NCBI GenBank assembly: GCA_963082975.1
Contig: OY720346.1
Coordinates: 52,341,759 to 52,405,758, forward strand
Length of the DNA: 64,000 bases
DNA from: Labia minor
Lineage: Eukaryota; Arthropoda; Insecta; Dermaptera; Spongiphoridae
Direction of reading: 5' to 3'
Shown here: in pieces, positions 11,770 to 49,829 of the stretch
How the letters are laid out: each line of letters starts with the position of its first letter
Numbering within the stretch: position 1 is the first letter of the stretch
The notes under the pieces: model-generated
Seen by the model: the letters and a program-made list of their open reading frames with translations, nothing else
The model's database searches: none
What the model was told of the DNA's origin: nothing
Program-made: the position numbers and the translations under genes

Positions 11770-12629
11770 CAGGGGTCGCCAAACTTTTGATCATCGACAC
11801 CCATAAAGGTAATTTTCAGGTAATTTAATAAAACTATCTAATAGCCTTAATATTTAATAACTCTTAAACAATAAGTATCTACAGATTTTTTACTTTTCAC
11901 CTGAATAAATATATATACGTTTATTGTTTTATTTTCTCTTAAGAAAATGGTAATTTTACACTTGTATGTATGTATGATGGATTTTGATAGAACTTTGCCA
12001 GTAGATTCCTTTTTTGATTCCAACTTTCCTCAAGAAGTATGTGACGGTCGCTTCTAGTTTACGAGATAAAAATTATTAATTAAAAATTCCATTGATATTC
12101 TATTTAGCTACCATGTTTTATTATTTGACCACCAGATGCCTCTACTATTTTTCAGTTTTTATAAGTGGTTTGGATATAAGAAGATTAGAAAATTAATTAA
12201 TTAAATAATTTTTCTATATTCAAACCGAACCGAAAATTAGTGAATAAGTTAATAATTGGTGAATTAGTCTATAAAACATTATTAATTGGCTCCTCATTCA
12301 TAATTAGTTGATATACAAACTTGAATAATTTTTATCTCGTAAACTTGAAGCGACCGCCACATACTTGAAGTTTTATCAAAATCCATCGTACATACATATA
12401 AGTGTACAATTACCATTGACTTAATATCATTTTCTTGGTAATGTGGTATTAAATCAATTATAAAAAATTTAAAAATTTACATAGCAGTTAGGTATGTGTA
12501 ATTTGCCTATTAAGGACTGTTTTTCCTTAGAGTCCCAATCGACTCCCATTCGACCCCTTGGATCAGATCGACCACTGCTGTTTTTAAATAGACCCCTCAG
12601 GTCTATATAGACCACTTTGGCGGCCCCTG
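11770..12629. mobile_element. hAT-type non-autonomous element with 8-bp TSD and a nested family C element
   Basis: Inverted termini CAGGGGTCGCCAAAC (left) and, on the other strand, CAGGGGCCGCCAAAG (right) are flanked by a perfect 8-bp direct repeat ATCTAAAG (11762-11769 and 12630-12637). This is the hAT signature. Repeat C occupies 11945-12416, so the original element was ~390 bp. There is no transposase sequence. Confidence 0.85.
11945..12416. repeat. Family C long-TIR MITE, copy 2 (complete, nested in hAT)
   Basis: About 50-bp inverted termini: left AATGGTAATTTTACACTTGT..., right its complement with a few changes. The body is largely palindromic, e.g. 'ggtttggatataagaagatt' against 'tttttctatattcaaaccga'. 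About 472 bp. It inserted into an existing hAT element, which gives relative age. Confidence 0.8.
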
Positions 12630-12694
12630 ATCTAAAGGTTCATCGGATGGTATTAAAGGATATAATTGACCAATAAATAATATTTGATAACATT

Positions 12695-12830
12695 ATAGAA
12701 GGCCGCTCGGTTATACTCCTGGCCCGCCGAACTTGAGTTCTAGGGATCGAACCTCGCTAAATTCATTTAGAGTTAAGAATAAATAAATAACTACAATAAT
12801 TCTGAGATAACTGGCTAAAATGGAGATTTA
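12695..12830 (-). repeat. Possible tRNA-derived SINE fragment
   Basis: On the minus strand a perfect pol III B-box-like motif, GGTTCGATCCC, lies at 12743-12753. About 50 bases upstream is a weak A-box-like TAGCCAGTTATC. The short surrounding region is richer in G+C than its flanks. No tRNA cloverleaf is evident and no tail was found, so this is tentative. Confidence 0.3.
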
Positions 12831-12938
12831 TTCCAAAGTCCAATAATAATAAAACAAATTATAGGAGGTGTTTCTGATAAGAAATGCAAATCAATATTGG
12901 ATCAAATATTTTTTCTTTTCCTAATAAACTCTTTAGAG

Positions 12939-13251
12939 CAGCGTTTTCCAACCTGTGGCGAGACTGTTATAAAGGGGCCGAGAAGGTATTAGAACCAAAC
13001 TCAAGTGCCCGCGAAGGCAATTTTAGTGCCCGTAAACTTTTGAAAATTTTGGATTTTTTTTTCAATATGGTTCTTAAAAAAGGTCAGATAATTTGGCGAT
13101 GCTCTGAAACATTGGCCCATCCCTGTTATATTATTTCAGAAATGTGCCCGACTATTGGAAAAGGAAATTAGATTATTACAAAAATTAAGAGGGCGCAAGA
13201 ATTTTTTCTTTAAAAAAGGGGGCGCCGGTATAGAAAGGTTGGAAACCACTA
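12939..13251. mobile_element. hAT-type MITE with perfect 8-bp TSD
   Basis: Termini CAGCGTTTTCCAACC (left) and TAGTGGTTTCCAACC (right end read on the other strand), flanked by CTTTAGAG at 12931-12938 and 13252-13259. 313 bp with no transposase. Confidence 0.85.
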
Positions 13252-13539
13252 CTTTAGAGAATCTACATGTGTATTTTTTATATTAAGTTCACCCTTCTAC
13301 CAAAATATGCAGAGAACACCAAATTGGTTAATGGTTAAATATTGGCATTGGAACGCTGATGAGGACAATGAAAACTCTTTTATAAGAAAAATATTTCATT
13401 TATTTTGCACATATTGAAAACTTTTTAGGTGTGTTTCTCAATTTTTAGTTCGATTTGATGTCCAAAATTCACAAATTTTTTAAATTTATCTCAATATCAA
13501 GAAAGTTCATTTTTTTATCAATTGGAAATGAAAGCATGG

Positions 13540-13870
13540 CATGTCTTCTAATAATGGAAATGAAGTTGATCAGGGGATGTGCTGGTGACTTTTGGTGTCC
13601 GTGTTTGTCTATCGGTGTGTGTATCCATGTTTCGCCTCCGCGCATTCGCCGGGACCTTATAAGGCCGTCCCGCGCCTTGGCAAGGCCGTAGGAGAGACGG
13701 AGAGCAGTGTGACTGGGCCATATTGCCTACCCAAGCGACTCGACAAACAGGCCCTTGGCCGAATGAGTCACCGGAGACCATTTGCCTAGATGCATTGGAA
13801 GATTGGAACATATACCGACCATTGGTCTTGCCACTCTCTCTTTCGATGACCGCTTCCTAAAGGGGATTTT
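13540..13870. other. G+C-rich island of unknown origin
   Basis: About 300 bases with roughly balanced composition and many CpGs inside very AT-rich DNA. Overlapping frames of 63-87 codons are open on both strands, as expected where stop codons are rare; none resembles a known protein to me. It could be a fragment of a mobile element, a transferred piece, or an exon of an unrecognised gene. No splice-site or RNA-gene structure convinces me. Confidence 0.3.
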
Positions 13871-14531
13871 CTACCTCAATACCATATTTTTACTCCCAAA
13901 CATTGAAATCACCCTGAATATTTATTTATCAATTACTATGTTAAGAGATCTATACTTTTTCCCGGAAATATAATTCACTTTCCAATACAATTTGTGACCA
14001 TCGACATTTTCATATTTAATTATTATTTTTTAATAACTAGATAATTATCTTTTTATTTATTTTTTTCTTAAGAAATGCTTTTAAGATCCAAACCCATTTA
14101 TTTTTTTGATTTTATAATATATTTTATTTATATTTTTTTCAAAAATGGATTAAGTTTGAATTCTCATTAACAAAGTCCATAACCCAGGACTATACCACCT
14201 ATAAGCTTCACTTTTCATTTTTATTCTTAAAATAAAATATAGCTTTATAAAATAGAATCCACATGTTGCTAATTCAAATTAAATTTATGAAAACCACACA
14301 CTGAAATAACTATATCAATAAATATTTATTTTATGAATTATGTTTTATTTAATTGAAAAAATTTAAATTTTAAAGAACAAAAAAAAAAAAAAAAAAATTA
14401 TAGGGGGGGTTGAGTTAAAAAAATTTCTTTTCACTTTATTATTATATTCACTTATTAATTTTAACAAATAAAATTTATTAAACACTTTATTAATTTATTA
14501 ATAATTTAAATGTAAATATTTATAGAATTTA

Positions 14532-15640
14532 TACGAGGGTCATTCAATAGGTAAAGAGACAAATGACTCAAAAAACGGTTTATTTGATTCTTACAAAATA
14601 AAATCTCTGGCTATATTTTTCTGGTTTATTAGATAATTTTAAATTTTGTTTTTTTAAAATTTTTTAATAAAATTCAGCAATATAAATAGTAGTTGAAAGG
14701 AATCAAGAAAAAAGTTAGTAGGTACTTTTTACTATCTCGAAAATTTTCGATGTTTTGATTTTGATGTTTTTATACGTTTTGAAGGTTCCTGAATCATTTT
14801 CACTAAGGTTGAGAAAAATGTCTGTCTGTGTATGTGTGTATGTGTGAATGTAGACAAGATTACGCAAAAACGGTTTGAGCTAGAATCATAAAATTTGGCA
14901 CATTGGCATTATTCAAAATTTTTAATTTTCTATCAACTTTTAAGAAATGTAGCTCAACTGGAAGATGATCATTACCTACAACCTTTTGAATTTTTTCCTC
15001 TAAAGTAACCGTAAAAATAATGATATATGTTTGATAATTTTTCACAGGATTAATAATTGTATAAAACTGCTATATATAGAATTTCAGCTTGATTAAATCG
15101 CTTAAAGTACCAGAATTAATTTTTTACCACTGCAAATCTCACGCGCCATCCCGTGACGTGGTGCCATCAACAAAGAGCCAAACATGTGCTGGTTTAATAA
15201 ATATTATTTATTAATTTTAATCTATAATTTATAATTAATTAAATTTAATTTAAATATAATATATTATGTTATTTAATCCAATTCTCAAATTGCAAGATAG
15301 TCGATTCGGGAGACACTCCAGCTAATTTTAAGTATGAATTTTATTGAATTTATACCTTTAAAGTACCCCATGATAAGCTTCAAAAATTGGGTTGGGAGGT
15401 CTTACCTCATTCTGACTACAATCCCTATCTCGCCCCATCTGATTTTTACCTGTTTAATCCACTCAAAGACTCCCAAAGTGGGAAAAGATTTGCTAATAAT
15501 GAGTTAATGTCCAAAGTGGCTTCGGGGTAAATCGAAAGAATTCTTCGAAAGGGAATTAGGAAGCTGCAAGAAAGATGGGACAAATGCTTAACTGTGGGGG
15601 TGGTTATGTTGAAAAATATAAAACACTACTACTACTACAA
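14532..15640 (+). mobile_element. Second mariner-type remnant, interrupted by repeat A
   Basis: Begins with TACGAGGGTCATTCAATAGG, a typical mariner terminus. After the nested repeat A (14730-15321), plus-strand coding remnants of the transposase C-terminus run from about 15355: KLGWEVLPHSDYNP, YLAPSDFYLFNPLKD with the last catalytic Asp, and ERILRKGIRKLQERWDKC. In-frame stops are present and the N-terminal half is absent. The right terminus was not found. It belongs to a different mariner group from 9923-11422, judging by terminus and orientation. Confidence 0.75.
14730..15321 (+). repeat. Repeat family A, copy 3, nested in mariner
   Basis: Starts TACTATCTCGAAAATTTTCG and ends GGGAGACACTCCAG|CTAATTTT. 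It has all family blocks, including a degenerate CACG-type core (cacgcgccatcccgtgacgt). Confidence 0.75.
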
Positions 15641-16487
15641 TGGAGCAAGAAAGCCCTTATTTTTTTATAGTAATTGAAAGTGAAAATTCGCCATCAAACC
15701 CAATAACTGAAAAATTTTTGAAGGATACGTGATTCAAAATCTTTTTCTCGAAACATTTTATATTGTTTTTTATTTATAAAGTAATTTTGAAAATAAAATC
15801 CTTTATAAGGGTGAAAAATGAGCCGTAAAGAGAATTTAAATAAAATTATTCCATAACCAAACTGTGTGTATATGGTTGCATAAGTTAAAAGTATTTCAAT
15901 TTTCTAACACCTCTTATTTATAATATACATTTATTCGTAAATCGTAATAATCGATTAATCGTTAATATCTTTGTAAATATTAAATTGATTTATCATTAGG
16001 CAACTCAATCAAAATATAAACTTATTGATAATATTGAAATTAATATTCAGCACCATTTTTTATTTTTTCCTTCAGCTTAACCTCCAAAAATCATGCACAT
16101 TTGTTATTTCTTTACAAAGCGTATTTGTTTTCCCCAATATTTTGTTTATTCTAAATTGCACGCTATTTATTTTACTTATTCTATTTTTTATATGATATCA
16201 TCTGATTCATGCTTATCCTATTTAAAGATTAATGAAAAAATTATTTTACTCTTTGATCAGCAATTCAAGTTCGTTTTTTTTCTTTTTTTTTGTAGAAAAC
16301 ATACTTTATTATTAACGAGTTAATTTCGAAGATTCATTTCACTAAATTCTTTTCTATTTATATTACATATAAAAGTAACTTTTTTAAAACATGCTTGTAT
16401 GAATTATATATGGGAGTAATTTTGAGAGGCGAGAATAATTTAAAAGTATGGTAAATGTAGCAGTAGTTGGCCACTGTACCATTAATT
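15641..16487. other. No gene seen
   Basis: AT-rich DNA. A 76-codon Phe/Ile/Tyr-rich frame at 16093-16323 looks like chance in this composition. Confidence 0.45.
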
Positions 16488-16642
16488 GACCATTTGATAG
16501 ATTTTTTTTATCAAAATAAGCTTTTTAATTTCAGATTAGGCACGAGATATCGATAAATATCAAAATGATCCTCTTCCATTTGCTTATAAATGAAACTGAG
16601 AAATTAAAAAGCTTATTTTGATAAAAAATCTATCAAATGATC
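16488..16642. repeat. Inverted-repeat (hairpin) element
   Basis: Two ~46-base arms: 16488-16533 (gaccatttgatagatttttt ... ctttttaatttcag) and the near-perfect complement at about 16597-16642, separated by ~63 bases. This is MITE-like or foldback structure without coding capacity. Confidence 0.65.
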
Positions 16643-19600
16643 AATTACTGATTCATTCATCATAATTGAAAATAAAATTCTACATCAAATTTAGGGGTTA
16701 AAAAAGAAGAAATTACTGGCTATTGGCTTAGAATGCTTAATTGCTTAAAAAGAGATTAACTAAATAGTAATACAATTAATTAAATAAAATGCATAAACCT
16801 ACTTTTTAAAAACTAGGTTACGAGTCTCGTGACTCGAATTGGTGAAGAAATAATTGTTTAAGTTTGTTTATATGGGAACTAATTTGGAACAGGGAGGTTA
16901 TACTATTTACAAGTAGATATAAAAAAAATGTTATATTAATATGTATTAATCTCATTATAATCAAAATAGGATATTGTTTGTTAGAAATTTACGATTGCCT
17001 ATTGAACTTTCAATGATTGAGAATAAATCCTCGAGATTCTTTCTCATTTCAAGGTCAGACTTTTCATTGAGGGACTTTTCTCTCCTCTATTAATTCATAA
17101 GAAAAAGTTAAATTGTAATATATACCTATATATATAGTACCTGGTTCACTGAGCCGCCGCTCGGTCATTAAAAAAAATTATTCCTTATGAACTATGAATA
17201 TTTAAGATTAAGATTATTATTTAAAATAAATAAACAAAAATATGAAACAATTTCAAATAAGTTAAAAGAACGTAAATTAAAAAAAAATAGTTCTAAAACA
17301 TGCAGCCCTTAAACGTACGTATTAATGCACTGAAAGACAGAAAAGTATGGCCTGTAGATATAACATAATATATATTTCGTAATTTGATTTTATTTATATT
17401 TTGTATTTAAGGAAGCGCCATTTTTTATTAAAATTCCTATTTTAAATTAAGAAAAAATTAACAAAGATGATTTTTTCCGAGGCTGAAACCAATACAGATC
17501 AATGTTTCTTTATAAATATTATCTATGGGGTGAATTTTTCAAAAAAATCCTCCGAGTAGATTAATATCTCAAAAATACAAATATATATACAATTTTAGCT
17601 AGTATAATAAGATAAGATATATATATATATAACTATATCTAAAAATTAATTACAAATATACATTTTTTAAAATAGATAATTGATTGATTTATTTCTAAAT
17701 ATGAATAAATAAAATAAACATCGATTCAATATTTATTTAATTTTCTTTGTTTATGCAAATTCAAAAATATAAATGAATACTCTCGGGAGAATTTTATAAG
17801 AATATTCTCTTTCTTAAGTATGTTTCATCTTCTTAAAAGAATAAATAAATAAATAAAATAATTCATTCAATATTAAATATTATTACTTACTATAAATTAT
17901 TGATATTTATTCAATAGAAAATTTACAGAAATATTTTATAGAAGTCTTCATTTTATATTAAATTTTATTATAGGAAACCTCAATATATAATTCATTAAGT
18001 AATTCGCCATCTATTATTCTGTCTTCATTAAATCTATAAACAAAAAATAAATAAAAAGCATTTTTTAAGCTTTTAACTGATCTTTATCCTTACATGCAAC
18101 AATTTTTTTTATTTATATTTATGTATTCAACTTTTAGAATGACAAAATTCTATTAGGCTAAAATCATAATACGATTATATATTTCTATATTATGCATTGT
18201 TAAGTTAATCCATATAAATATATATGAAACTTCTTTAGTGTTCATTCTTATGTTAGTCTTAAATATAAATAGTCTTAAATATTATGTTTGCATTAAGTTT
18301 ATAAACTATTTTATCATTAAATCAGCTATTTATAATGAATAATAAATAATTTTTTAAATTCATTTTAAGAAACAATTGAACCACTTATGATGAATACTAA
18401 TCAACTAAACAATAGAAAAGTATTCATTCGAAAATAAAAAAAAATTAATCCTCGCATATTTCTTTATCGAATCTGTCTTTTATTTATTTATTTTCTTAAA
18501 ATTGTTCGAGTTTTATTAGTTGGAACTTTAGTAGGATTTCTTTTTCCTCTTCTTTTCTTTATTTTTGAATTATAATATCATGTCAATTAAAGTAAAAGTA
18601 GATCACCTCTTCATATTCTCTTCTTTTCACACACACACAGACACACACACACAAACAAACAAACAAACACACAAATGATCTTAAAACTAAATGGCCCAAA
18701 ACATTTTCAAAATAAATTCTTCTCTAAAATTAATCTTCAATTTTTCAAATTAATCATTAATAATAAAACATTTTAAATTATCAAAATTTTAAATAAATTT
18801 AGTGAGTTTAATATTAATATATTAAATGTATTATTATCAGTTTTATTAAATTTTGTAGATGATAAAAGGAAATATATCCTTATATTCTGTGACCATACAT
18901 AACAGGAATTCTAATCCTAACATAAAATTATATTATTCTAATTAAAACTAAATTTTTCACTCAATAAATATAAATATTTTTGGAATGGACTTTTATAATA
19001 AATTTTAATATTTAATCGTATTAAACCAAATTATTAAGTGATATACTAAAATTGTTGATTTATTGTTTAATTTTTAAGGAAATAACATAACCTTGACCCG
19101 ATCATTTTGAAATTATTTCTATTGTTATTTGGGTAAAAAACTTTTTTTCTTACAACTGTTATCTAAAGTGGTCTGATGGAAAAATCAATTCTTTCGTTAC
19201 TTTTTTTTCATTCAAATAAAGAATGTGCCTTTAGGGGGTTAAAATTGGCGGAAGAACCTATCTCTCTTGATTGGAATTAGATAAAGTTTCATTGAAGGTA
19301 TTTATTAGAGAAGGAAACTCTTTTAAAGCTATTATTTCACGCTATAAGATGTTCAAAGAATCTTAAAGAGAACGGGATAGTCTTTTTTCAACTTAATTCA
19401 ATCAAAAGTGAATAAAAAAAAAATGATACAAAAATGTTAATGCTTGTTCACTTGATTTAACATCATTTGGACCAAAATATATGAATTTATTTGATAAAAG
19501 AAATTCTTAAAATGAATTAATATTTTGATTACAACGAATTCAATATTTAATTATTTATATATTTGTTTTTATAATACATAAATATAGCAGAAATATCTTC

Positions 19601-21414
19601 TAAATATCAAATATTAATTTTTCTATTGTAGTAACAAAATAAATTATTAATATTCTTAAGTTTTATTTTTCATGAAACAAATCATTTATTTTTCTTCTAT
19701 TTAAATTTTTATTTTCATTATCAAAATTATTATAAGTATTACATTAAAAAAATGATTATAAAAATTATATTATTTTATTATTTCTTTTTAAATTATTCTC
19801 ATTTTTCATTCATTTATATTATAAGTAGCATTAGTCTCCATCTACTGGCTACTTTATGTATTATTTAATTCTTACTTTTTATGTTAGAGTGCGCTTGAAC
19901 ACCTTTGATAATACGATTTGATTTTTATTTTGAAATGATTTGAAACTATTTAATATAATATATCAATTTATATATTATTGTTAATTAATCTTATTATAAA
20001 ATTGACATAAACTATTCATCAAATTATAAAAATCCATTATAAACTTAATTTTTTCTAAAAATCCGTTCCGCATTTTCTTATTAAAAATAATTATTGTTTT
20101 GTTATCGATATCAGTTTGGTATATATTTTTAAAAATATATAAATCTTTAGAATTCCATTTTACATTTTATTGATTTTTTATAGAAATCTTTATATGATAA
20201 TAATATTTTGCAAACTATTTAATGAATGATTTCAATGATAAATATATATCAAATACAATAATATATAAATGAATAATAAATTCAATAATCATTTTGGAAT
20301 ATTATTAAAGTTCCTTTTAAAATTTGAAATTAACTTAAATAACAACTAAAATTAATATATTATATAAAATATATTATCCCTGACGGCATTGGTTTTTTCA
20401 CTTTCAATTCTTAAATGTATAGAGGCTACTTAGAAGGAGAAGAATAGCCTGTTTTCTGAAGATAGCAAACCTCAAGGACTCGTCTTCGCCCACGAACAAT
20501 ACCTCGGATGGTGATGGGCCCCCCTAAACACCTGCGGGTTCCTGATGCAATTCACTTTCTTCTTATTGCACAACCTTATACAGCTTTCATTTATTGATTA
20601 CAATCCACCTAAATTTTAAATATTTATTGCAAGAAATCAATTTATTTTTTTACTATCTATTGTATTTAATTTTTACTTGTAAATTTAAATATTAATGATT
20701 ATTATTTATATTTATATATGTACCATATGATAAACTATTCTTATAAATCCAATAAATTAATAAATATTTTAAATCGATAAAATATATTATAGGTAATATC
20801 AATTAATAACAAATATACTAAATTTTGATGATTATTAATGCTAACTTAGGAAAGGTTGATATACAGTTTTTGTGAGATTTCATATATAATATAAAAAAAT
20901 TTTATCGTGTGAATTTAACAATGAAAGAAGTGAAATTGGTTCTCTAGATTATGTGATTTTAATATTTATTTATTTATTTTTTCTTAAATCTGTAATTCAT
21001 TCACAATGCTACATTCATCACTTGCTCAAGTCATTCTATTCATTTTGATAAATTGTGTAAACATTTCAACAATTTCCAAATAATAATTTCAAACAATAGT
21101 AGGTATAGATAGATTTCTTAAAAAGATAAATAATTCAATCAAAGAAGTAATGTGTAAATGTTAATTATTTTTGATAAAAAATATTAATATTTATTTACTT
21201 ATTTAAATTATTTCAATTTTCAACAAATTTCAATTGAAATTCTTATACAACATTCATATTGTCAGATAAGAATGCTCAAATTTTGAGGTTCTCAAATATT
21301 TAGTAAAGAATTTTATAAAAATTCAAGTATAAAACATAAATGAAAGAGTTAAAATTAATTTTTGTGTTTTTGAATTATCAAACATTATTATTGTTAGATA
21401 TGAATGCTCAAATT
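16643..21414. other. AT-rich intergenic DNA without a supported gene
   Basis: No supported gene. Contents: a short piece resembling the start of repeat D at 17137-17200 (agtacctggttcactgagcc then a CGCTCGG stem); a (CA)n/(CAAA)n tract at 18630-18671; a G+C-richer patch at 20380-20570 with no recognisable protein; and at about 21268-21290 a piece resembling the left end of the hAT element at 21415. No tRNA or rRNA was found. Confidence 0.45.
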
Positions 21415-21584
21415 CTGAGGTTCTCAAACCACCTTATAACCTGACTGTGGTTGACTGATACCTCCCACAGATCATCCGTATTTCCACTACCATTACTTTT
21501 AGTAACGAATTCGTTCTAGTGGTACATGACCTTTTTTATGGAAGTTTCTGTGGTACCAACATTAAAAAGATTGAGAAACCACTG
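21415..21584. mobile_element. Short hAT-type element
   Basis: Left end CTGAGGTTCTCAAACC; right end on the other strand CAGTGGTTTCTCAATC. It is flanked by CTCAAATT (21407-21414) and CTCTAATT (21585-21592), an 8-bp duplication with one change. 170 bp and non-coding. Confidence 0.65.
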
Positions 21585-22355
21585 CTCTAATTTATAATAT
21601 TAAATTTTCAATAAAATACTATTATATTTAAATAATTAAAAATTGTTAATTTTTTTAAAATATAATATCCATTATTTTTATTTGTAAAAAAAAGAAAAGA
21701 ATATACTTATATAGTAATTAATTTAATTCGGAAATTTTTTTTAAAAACTGTACTATGTGTGACTAATAAATTGAATTTTATTAGAATTAATTAATATTTA
21801 AAAAAAAACATTTAGGAAATAATTTTTATCAATATTTAAAAAAACTAGGATTTGAATCACTACTACGTGTTTTTTTTTTATTTATTTGATGTATAGTATA
21901 CAACCATATTATTTATATGGTACAGCTTATAATTAAATTTTACTTGTTAAAATTAATCAAGTAGAATTATCTCCTTTAAATTGTATAATAATTTCATTTA
22001 ATTGTCGTAAAGATGGATAGATTTGTATTTCCCTTGGGGAAACTTTTGAGGTCTGATTAATCAAATCATTTCCTTTAGCCAATTAAAAACATTTAATTAA
22101 AATGATTGATATAGATATAGATATAAATGTCTTTTTTCTGGTGTTTATAAAATTATTTTAAAATTAAACTATATTATTTTTTATATTATATAAATATATT
22201 TATTTAATTTATATTGAATAAAAATCAATTAATCATTCTGTCTATAAATAACAAAAAATAATAAATAAAATTATATATGTAAATGAGAAAAATCTTAATA
22301 TTAAAATAATTATCAGCAAATGTGTGAAATGATAAATATCTAAAAACAATTAGAC

Positions 22356-22828
22356 CAGGGGTAGGCAAACTTTTTTTATCAATGGGCCAAATAGAAATTC
22401 AACATTTTTTTGCGGGCTGCAGACAAAAAAAGAACAACTTAATCAATTATTATATCTTAATAGTTCATGTCTCTTTTGGGGTTTCAAAAAATTGTTTCAT
22501 TGTTGCTGCATTATTATTATTATATATTTAATCAATATATATAATTTCCGTAGTATGTATGTGATTTCTGTAACATTATGAAGTTAGTTACAAACAAATT
22601 GTCCAAATTAATTTAATTTGTAACTAACTTCATTTTTTTTTCTAATTTTCTTTTGTTTAATTAAATAAGTGTCAAATAAAAAAATCATTACGACGATTTG
22701 AAAAAAGTTAATAATATTATATTTAAACATTGTTAGTATACCAATAAAATGAAATTGTAATATTATGCTTGGAGGGCCGCACAATTATTCCGCCTGGCCA
22801 TATACGGCCCGCGGGTTGCTTACCCCTG
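22356..22828. mobile_element. hAT-type MITE with near-perfect 8-bp TSD
   Basis: Termini CAGGGGTAGGCAAACTTTTT and, on the other strand, CAGGGGTAAGCAACCCGCGG. Flanks are AATTAGAC (22348-22355) and AATTATAC (22829-22836). 473 bp. Internal palindrome at about 22580-22633: TGAAGTTAGTTACAAA paired with TTTGTAACTAACTTCA. Confidence 0.8.
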
Positions 22829-23834
22829 AATTATACGTACAGTTATAATTTTTTTTTATTGATTTTTGCTTTATATTGTAAATAAAATAGAAAAATAACT
22901 TTATTTTTCATTATAGTTAAGAAAAACTCCCCATTTTAAAGGCATGTTAGATTATCATATAATCATTTTTCATACAAATTAATAAAAAAACAATATTCAA
23001 AAAAAGAGTAATAATTAATTTTAAGTTCACTCCACTTTAAAAGAAACTCGTTTCTAATCAATCATTTTCATATATAAGGCAATTTTGTTTATAAACAAAG
23101 TTCAATGACTTAATTTAAAAAGATAAAGATTAAGATGAATTTAATCCATTAATCCACTTAAAAAGTAATTTTTTAATTGTAATAGAAAACATCAGAAATT
23201 TACATGTAGGTTTTTTTTTGTTTTTTTTTTAATTTTTAAAAATATCAATATTTATTCTATTTAAAAAACAACATAAAATTGTTTTTTTTTAGGTTATCAA
23301 TCAAAAATTGTGTACCTTTTTAGAAATAGAAGTATATTTTAAAATATTTTATATCAGAAAATAACTTCTTTCTAATTTAATGGTGGTTATATTTACTATA
23401 TATATATATATATATATATTCTTTAGATTTTTTTCTAAATATATTATAAAAAAGGACCTATATTTTTAAGTTCTGATTTATGTGTTTATGTATTTATGTA
23501 TGTATGTATGATTTTGCAAATCATCTATTTATAGTCTGTGATGTTGTATTTAATCGTTGTCGTATATTTATCGGTGCATTTCTTAATTGATGTTAATTGA
23601 GTGGATTATATAAGAGAAAGTAATATATATATATATAATCGTTTTAATTTCCGGTTGAAGATGAAATAGAGTGGGGTGAAAGGGGGAATTATTCATCCGA
23701 CAGTTGTATTCAATCAGTTCAAGAGCAGTAGACAAACCGGCTGGTGCCAATCCATGTAAGGAAGAAATTTCCAATCAAGGTTAAGGTCCTTCTGGAAAAA
23801 AAAGTCAGCATTCGATTTCAATTGGCATTTGTAC

Positions 23835-49590
<25,756 letters not shown>

Positions 49591-49808
49591 TAACCTACGA
49601 CTACCCTATTACCTTTTTTTTAATTTCCCATCCAATTTTCCTTTCCCTCCTTCCTTTCATCCAAAAAAATCTTTAAATACTATATCTCTTAAGTTATTTT
49701 GTTTAAACTGTAGGAATATATATCTATATATCTATTTATATATTTATATATATTTATTATTATGAACTTTCTCTCTTTCCCTATCTCTCTGCTTCTCTGT
49801 CTCACATA

Positions 49809-49814
49809 AATAAA
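49809..49814 (+). terminator. Candidate poly(A) signal of the kinesin-13 gene
   Basis: AATAAA about 220 bases after the stop. A second AATAAA lies about 85 bases further on. In such AT-rich DNA these hexamers are common, so the choice is tentative. Confidence 0.4.
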
Positions 49815-49829
49815 ATAATTCTCACAGTG

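Noticed and set aside
12695..12830. True tRNA gene on the minus strand
   Set aside because: A B-box is present but no acceptor or anticodon stems can be formed, so it is kept only as a SINE candidate.
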